Shown here piece by piece: positions 58,301 through 64,000 of a stretch of 64,000 nt of DNA. Where the stretch lies: NCBI GenBank assembly GCA_015178975.1, contig WHVD01000092.1:1-64000 (forward strand), given 5' to 3'. The DNA comes from Hysterangium stoloniferum (taxonomy: Eukaryota > Basidiomycota > Agaricomycetes > Hysterangiales > Hysterangiaceae). Each line of letters starts with the position of its first letter. Within the stretch, counting starts at the first letter, position 1. The position numbers and the translations under genes are program-made. The notes beneath the pieces were generated by a model. It was not told the DNA's origin. It saw nothing but the letters and a program-made list of their open reading frames with translations, and made no database searches.

Positions 58301-59904
58301 CAACTGGCATTGCGACCTCGATCAGAATGGTATGTGAAATGGTTTTAACATTTGGATAACCTCTTACAGATGTGTTTTAAATAGTTCAAGAGCTCAACAG
58401 CTAAAAATCCATGCTATTCAACCTTTGCACAAGTGTCTCTTGTTGTAAGTTTCCAAGTCAAATTCACTTTCAATTGTCTTAATTCATGTTAATCACATTT
58501 AGACCTGGTTTGGGTGCCCTTGCCCAACATGGGAAGTATTATTATCCTGTGCGGCTAATTCGATTTGATCATGATTCTGATCCCAAAAGATGGCATGTGA
58601 AATGGTGGTGACACAATCACTATCATAATCTATCTCCAACAGAGTCATGGATTCCAGAATATGATATCATTGACTCCTTGTGGAGAGACCAGAAGAACAG
58701 ACAGCAAATTAGAGTAAGCTATTTAAAGTTATTTGTAGTTATTAAAAGAACTTAAGTTTGACTTTTATAGTTGGGAAAATGGGATTTGGTATGCTCATTA
58801 CCAGATGAAGATGACAAGATCTTGGATTACCTTCATTATCCATCATCTCCAATGTTTGATACTCTTCTGAAACCTCACCTTCCATTCCTTAACAAGCTGG
58901 TGAAGACACCAAAACAAGTTAGAAGAGAAGAATGTCCTGCTCTGGATTACTTGTACACTGGGAAGGCTATGTCTGAGTTGAAGGCTAAATCCACCTACCT
59001 TAAAAACCATGTCATATTGTTTTCTGGAAATCTCTCTTCAATACAAATTGCCATGATACATTATTGGCTGCATATGAACCTAGACTCTGGTGCAAGGGTG
59101 CAAGGAACAAGGATAAATGGATCCAGCGAGTACCTGTAGCCCATGCGATGACTCTTCTTATCCTGAAACAGTCTTATACCAATTATCCCCTGATGGCCCA
59201 CCTTTTGAGGATCTTCCCACACATACACAACTATTTCAAGACCTATTGAAGCACTCATGGTATATACAGTATAGCCAGGTACCACTATTCCCTGCCATAG
59301 ATGTTGACAAAGAAGCCATTGGATTACTTGAACATGAAATGTTTGAGACTTCAAAAGCAGCAGGGCCTGCCAGCTTTCAACAATTGGGATTGGATGCAGG
59401 TAATCATCAGAATAAATGGAGTCCATATACATTTATTCCCTACTCTTGGAATGAATGTGATATTCCTGAACCAGAGGAGACTGAATATCAGGTATTTTAG
59501 TATCAATTTCAAAATATGATATAGATTAATGCTCATACTTTCATGTAGCATGGGCCAGAATTTAGTGAAGGCAGTGAAGCAGACACTCAAGAGCCCCACA
59601 TTTTCCCTCTAAATAGACCAAAACCCCAACCAGCTCAGAAGTGCAAAGGAGAGGGACTGTGCAAGGAAGCTGTATTTGAGAAGCAGTCTGAAAGAATACT
59701 CAGAAAACGACCCAGGCTGAATTATAAAGAGACTTAGGGTATAAAATGTTTTAATGCAAATTAAAAGGTTTTCTGTACATAATATTCATTTCTTTTTAAG
59801 ACATACATACAATATAATATAGAACTTCTAAGACATAATATTTGACATTTTTTTGAGTCTTGGCCCCCTGACATAGAGCCTCCTTTGCCCCCTTTGCTTA
59901 GATC

Positions 59905-60215
59905 TTAACAATATCCTGAAACAGTCCTACATCCAATTATTCCCTGATAGTCTACCTTTTGAGGATCTTCCTAAACATACACAACTATTTCAAGACCTAC
60001 TAAAGCACTTGTAGTATATACAGTATAGCTAGGTACTACCATTCTCTGGCACCACCATAGATGTTGACAAAGAAGCCATTGGATTACTTGAACATGAAAT
60101 GTTTCAAACTTCAAAAGCAGCAGGGTCTGCTGGTCTTCAATAATGGAGATTGTATGTAGGTAATCATCAGAAGAAATAAGTCCATATTTTTTTGTTCCCT
60201 GCTCTTGGAATGAAA
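59905..60215 (+). repeat. diverged duplicate of the transposase 3' end
   Basis: Matches about 59,150-59,455 (ATGTTGACAAAGAAGCCATT, GGATTACTTGAACATGAAAT) with stops and small indels. It is followed by sequence resembling the downstream region of the first copy (TTTTCTGTACATAAT.TTCAT). Confidence 0.8.
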
Positions 60216-60221
60216 TCCTTG

Positions 60222-60253
60222 ACCCTAACCCTAACCCTGACCCTAACCCCTAA
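60222..60253 (+). repeat. telomere-like tract (CCCTAA)n
   Basis: 32 bp read ACCCTAACCCTAACCCTGAC and CCTAACCCCTAA. This is the common fungal telomere repeat (TTAGGG on the other strand), with one variant unit. It is interstitial here. Confidence 0.75.
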
Positions 60254-60348
60254 TGTGTTTTCTGTACATAATTTTCATTTAAAGAGCATATAGCACAATA
60301 TAGAGCATTTGACATAAAGTATTTGATATTTTCTAGAGCCTCTGTGAT

Positions 60349-61722
60349 TGTTACGACCGGACAATCCCGCCGAACTCCAGGAACTAACCTGTATGCCCCC
60401 ACACGCTACAAGCACCAATCATCTGTTTATAGGATTTCCCGCCCGGACTCCGTTACGACAAGACTAGTTACGTTTGACCTCATTAAGACACATATCAGTC
60501 ACCGGACTTCCCCTGGACTCCATCTCTGTCTATGTCCATCTTCGTCCCACGCATCAGTCACCGGTCCCTGCTTAGAATCCCATCACCGCTCACCGCTCTA
60601 ATCAAGCCCCGTTCCCGTTTTAGTCAAATGACCTGTCACGATTTAGGACTCCACTCCTGCTCCGTTTCCTGTTATGGGTTATGCTTTGTCATGATTCGGA
60701 CTCCGCTCCGTTCTGTTCTGTTCTGTTCTGTTCTGTTCCATTCCATTCACCAATTTGGTGTTTACTATTCCCGTTTCATGTTTTGTTAGTTTCATTTCGT
60801 CATTACTGGATTTGGTATATCATGCATTCCACGGTCTATATAAACTGGCAGATGTTGTACATACAATCCAGTCAGAAAATACTGTTAGGATACACACACA
60901 GGCCGGGTTTCCAGAGAAACCCGTGGGATATCCGGTAGGACTTGGCTTCAGCTTATAGGCTGCGCCCTCGCTAGATCGTGTTGTCCAATTTCAAATGGAC
61001 GGACGGGGATCCCGGGGAGTCCGGGTGGAGTTCGTGGGTCGTGGGTCATAAGTCGGAGGTCGTGGGTCGTGAGTTGGGGGTCGTGGGTCGTGAGTTGAGA
61101 TAGTTGAGAGAGATAGATGCGCCGGAGCCCACGGGCTCCGACTAGTGTGAGCGATGTGAATCAAGCAAGGGTTTAGAGCGGAAAATGTTATTAGATTACT
61201 GGGGGAATCTAAGCTAATTTTTCTCACTGGATTGTATGTACAACATCTGCCAGTTTATATAGACCGTGGAATGCATGACATACCAAATCCAGTAATGACG
61301 AAATGAAACTAACAAAACATGAAACGGGAATAGTAAACACCAAATTGGTGTTAGGAACGGAATGGAACGGAGTGGAGTCCGAATCGTGACAAAGCATAAC
61401 CCATAACGGGAAACGGAGCGGGAGTGGAGTCCTAAATTGTGACAGGTCATTTGACTAAAATGGGAATGGGGCTCGATTAGAGCAGTGACGGGATTCTAAG
61501 TGGGGACCGGTGACTGATGCATGGGACGAAGACAGACATAGACAGAGATGGAGTCTGGGGGAAGTCCAGTGACTGATATGTGTCTTAATGAGGTCGAACG
61601 TAACTAGTCTTGTCGTAACGGAGTCCGGGCGGGAAATTTTATAAACACACGATTGGTGCTTGTAGCGCGTGGGGGCGTACGGGTTAGTTCCCAGAGTTCG
61701 GCGGGATTGTCCGGTCGTAACA
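60349..61722. mobile_element. inverted LTR dimer (TGTTAGGATAC family)
   Basis: A full LTR (60,883-61,722, TGTTAGGATAC...GGTCGTAACA) is joined directly at its left end to an inverted partial LTR (60,349-60,882) that starts TGTTACGACC and covers roughly the last 510 bp of the LTR in reverse. The whole unit has the perfect 5-bp duplication GTGAT (60,344-60,348 and 61,723-61,727), so it behaved as a single insertion. The left arm has extra TTCTG units (about 60,710-60,740). Confidence 0.82.
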
Positions 61723-61756
61723 GTGATCCACAAGTAAAGTTCTTTCAGTGTCGTGG

Positions 61757-61862
61757 CAGTTCCTTCCTAATTAGGTAATTTTGTGCAGTTGTCGCAGCAG
61801 TTCCTTCCTAATTAGGAAGTGCCGTGACAACTGCACAAAATTACCCAATTAGGAAGGAACTG
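61757..61862. repeat. 106-bp hairpin/fold-back repeat
   Basis: Both ends carry CAGTTCCTTCCTAATTAG or its complement, and the arms continue with TTTTGTGCAGTTGTC/GACAACTGCACAAAA. A third, direct copy of CAGTTCCTTCCTAATTAG lies in the loop. The size and structure suggest a small fold-back MITE; no clear target duplication was found. Confidence 0.6.
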
Positions 61863-62795
61863 TTAAATTTGATGATGAAACACACCTTTTTATAGGGGGA
61901 GTCCACCAATTATTGCAACTTTTCATATAAAGATGCTAATTGTGGACCATGCATTTGGAGGTTAATATGTGTCAGAACCACTATACACCTCCCAGAGCAT
62001 CCAACCTATATTGTCAGGAGGTGCTACACTAACTGACACAAGATATTGAGACACAAGTACTTTTATTACAAGCTTATTAAACCCTTGTATATTGTGTATT
62101 GCAATAGAGTCAACTCATACTATTTTTAATAGGAACTGCCATGACATACAGGTTTTTTGTGTAAACCTAGAACCCATGCCATTTAAAAGTTATATTTTGT
62201 TATTTTTGGACTCTAATAGGTTTATTTGGGACTCAATATTGCTCAAGGAAGGACTAAAATTAAGGATGTGCCAATTAAGTAGTGCCCAAGATATATTTCA
62301 CCAGGAAATTGTACACTAGATATGATATTTATCATGTTTTGATGCTCTAATTCAAATATAATTGTATTTTTGTGAATTTCCGACACAAATTTGAACAAGT
62401 ATCTACTTGTTTTGAAAAAAAAAACATGTCGCGGCACTAGCGCGGCAGCGCGACACCCTGCACAGCACTTTCCTATAGCCCAAAACGTGATGATGTAATC
62501 GCAGTTGACGCGTCTCTATCTGACCAATAAACGCTGGGGCAGAAAAAGAAGCCAAGAATGTCATAAGCTGGGTAGTGTGACCTTTTCTGCTCCCCCATTC
62601 TCAGACTTCGTGTAGTTTTATTAAAAAGACTTTAGTTTGTTTAAGAATTAAAATTTTTAATTAAGAAATAATCAGTCCTATGTGTGAAAATATCCGGAAA
62701 CTTTTTAAAACTTCTGTCGGTCTTCTCCGAATTTGAGGCGGGTACATTGGTCTACGACTCAGATATGAGTATTTCCAGTGTATTAAATGGTTGAG
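61863..62795. other. no recognisable gene
   Basis: AT-rich with short frames. TTACAAGCTTATTAAACCCTTG near 62,070 resembles 20,457-20,475, which suggests a shared unknown repeat. 62,420-62,470 is locally GC-rich (GCGGCACTAGCGCGGCAGCG). Confidence 0.35.
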
Positions 62796-62801
62796 GTATC
62801 C

Positions 62802-63387
62802 CTACCTCGCTAAATCAGCATTGTCTTGAACTAGTCTTCCTAGTCTTGGCAGTGTGAGATGCTTGTGTAGAAACTTGCCGAAGGCATCATTGTCTTGTAA
62901 CAAATGGGTGATTTCCCGGTATATTGTCAGCTTTGCGATCAGCGAAGCTGTCTTGGCACTGTGAAGGACTTTCATCCCAACCCTTTCCAAACCAACTCCA
63001 CAGTAATACCCGGGGCCAATGTCAATACTTGACATTGTCCCCTGACTTCGTGAGATCATTCCCCAGTGATCGGCATGACGGCAGTAGGGGCTGAGGTTAA
63101 TGTCGTGTTGGTGGATATCTTAACAACATTCGGTGGTCATGGTAGCCCGTTTCTCCTTGACACTGAAATGTGCAGCATATGACACATATCACATGGAAAT
63201 AGCATTATATTTTACTCACCCACTTGTCAGCCCAAATCTATATATGGTTTTCAGACAGCTGTATGTGTTGCCTACCATCCGGGGTCCGATAACATAAATC
63301 AAGGCCGGGTTCATTACAACCCCATCGTTCTCGAAGCTTCTTCCTGAACATCTCTCTCATCACTTTAACGATCTCGTGCCGTTGCAT
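62802..63387 (-). pseudogene. very diverged GPGY-family paralogue, copy I (exons 1-2)
   Basis: Exon 1 (63,220-63,387) reads MQRHEIVKV...LRERWGCNEPGLDLC. A 57-bp intron (63,163-63,219, GTGAGT...TTTCAG) sits at the same position and phase as intron 1 of the family. Exon 2 (from 63,162 down) contains the core IDIGPGYYCGVGLERVGMK and HKHLTLPRLGRLVQ. Only the core residues (GPGY.CG...ER.G.K) and intron position are kept. A TAG in exon 1 (SENHI*IW) and a frame change early in exon 2 suggest decay. Confidence 0.6.
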
Positions 63388-63389
63388 TG

Positions 63390-64000
63390 AAATCAATACA
63401 CCAAGGGGAAACTAAGGGTGGCAGTTCTGTTAGAACTAGTTGTATTGCAAGCCGTTTTATATTCGACGCAGTTTATTTCGACACTGGGCTAAGTTGTACT
63501 GTACAGTAGCTTAGTCATAAAAACTTAACTTTGTCCATTTTCATTATACCGTCAACATCTAACAAGTTCCTCAATATCTTCAAGGTTGATCCCAGCCATT
63601 GCCGAATCGTGATTCCCCAGAGTTGTCTCATTAAAAGTAGACATTGGTGGGTAGCAGTCTTACTTACAAGAGAAGGGGGTGCCTCATCTTTATGCCCCAT
63701 CTGTCGGAAGGTTAATCCCACCAAGGTACAGCCTCCTGGCTGTGCTTACATAGGATGTTGGAATATGAGCTATCATCTATTAGTATGACCTCATACCTTG
63801 TATTGTGACTGCTTAGGTTATCGCCTGTTCATGGACTTCCGTGATAGTATTATTAGTTTAGTGACGGAGTTCTGAGTTCCTTGTGAGCACAGACCCATGC
63901 ACTAACCATGTAATATAGTATATAGTTAGCCCCAGTTGAAGAGTAGAAACCTCAACTGGAAGCCTAGTTATAGCATCAGTTTATTTCTACACCGCTCTAT
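63390..64000. other. window end; unrecognised coding-like fragment
   Basis: The minus-strand frame at 63,515-63,724 (TATHQCLLLMRQLWGITIRQ) is open but overlaps another frame (PPMSTFNETTLGNHD) that looks equally coding-like, so a frameshifted relic is possible. Nothing is recognised from 63,790 to the end. Confidence 0.25.

Larger units (their letters stand above)
54721..59737 (+). pseudogene. Mutator-like transposase gene with WRKY/GCM zinc region, peptidase-like module and PHD finger (decayed)
   Basis: Frames on one strand, interrupted by stops, frameshifts and a few introns, give a single large protein. Order: DGWPDGEWSHQF and SVHWATVVLGGDKHH lead into a Cys/His zinc region (CKCLGIIHCKNPDC...CSCDCG...GGTHLHQRPTH) like the WRKY/GCM type used by MULE transposases. 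Then SPVLLNVDRVRYEKK and the DDE-type core with GFVSDAAHGYWR and HLYCWVPVIFSAANG. Then LPDTTNAEEAMHFRLYSGLG, a peptidase-like NSCWLDTSLELIYQ (Cys codon about 56,699) and HFTSRFHNGNAIYEHDG (His about 57,437), the PHD finger (58,110-58,300), a YYYPVRLIRF...KWHVKWW-like segment and a basic tail ending at 59,737. Domain order and motif readings are mine; the ensemble is inference. Confidence 0.7.

Noticed and set aside
54721-59737. KDZ (Kyakuja-Dileera-Zisupton) transposase
   Set aside because: The Cys-cluster and core motifs do not read like the KDZ proteins I know. The H-X-H zinc region and DAAHG core fit a WRKY/GCM Mutator-like enzyme better.

Overview
The window looks like nuclear DNA of a filamentous (probably dikaryotic) fungus. 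The evidence is: spliced genes with 41-60 bp GT-AG introns, chromodomain Ty3/gypsy retroelements, a Tad/I-like LINE with RNase H, a pogo-type transposase with TTAGGG-type telomere-like repeats elsewhere, and no bacterial operon or ribosome-binding-site structure. The species cannot be named from sequence alone. Almost everything is mobile DNA or decayed multicopy genes. No gene in the window is convincingly intact.

Layout. 1-560: retroelement scraps, including a gag zinc knuckle. 560-20,140: several copies of an unrecognised five-exon gene family (here called the GPGY family), in both orientations. They are separated by solo LTRs (2606-2854, 3832-4150), a small LTR element (5859-9728) that itself holds a 2.1 kb and a 0.8 kb solo LTR, a tRNA-derived SINE-like unit (about 12,960-13,300) and a segmental repeat (15,511-16,340). 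20,888-30,371: a complete Ty3/gypsy chromovirus on the minus strand with 5-bp target duplications. A 3.6 kb fold-back DNA element (22,489-26,100) made of inverted arrays of a 10-bp satellite sits in its integrase gene. 31,300-34,820: an unrecognised repeat-containing host gene split by a decayed pogo element (31,459-33,907). 36,282-37,115: second copy of the segmental repeat. 38,513-49,430: a second, older Ty3/gypsy element (minus strand) cut by four solo LTRs and a LINE, the LINE being cut by a further LTR. 51,430-53,200: two more GPGY copies, head to head. 54,721-60,215: a decayed Mutator-like transposase gene joining a WRKY/GCM-type zinc-binding region, a DDE-type core, a cysteine-peptidase-like module and a PHD finger. 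It is followed by a partial duplication of its 3' end, a telomere-like tract and an inverted LTR dimer (60,349-61,722). 62,802-63,387: a very diverged GPGY paralogue.

The nesting gives a relative chronology. Target duplications are still perfect for most solo LTRs and for the fold-back element, and removing the insertions in silico restores the interrupted reading frames at several junctions (integrase of element 1, the LINE ORF, the host repeat gene). The two most unusual items are the GPGY family, whose exon structure could be worked out by comparing copies (predicted product 572 residues), and the satellite-built fold-back transposon. The transposase with peptidase-like and PHD modules is the most interesting protein architecture.
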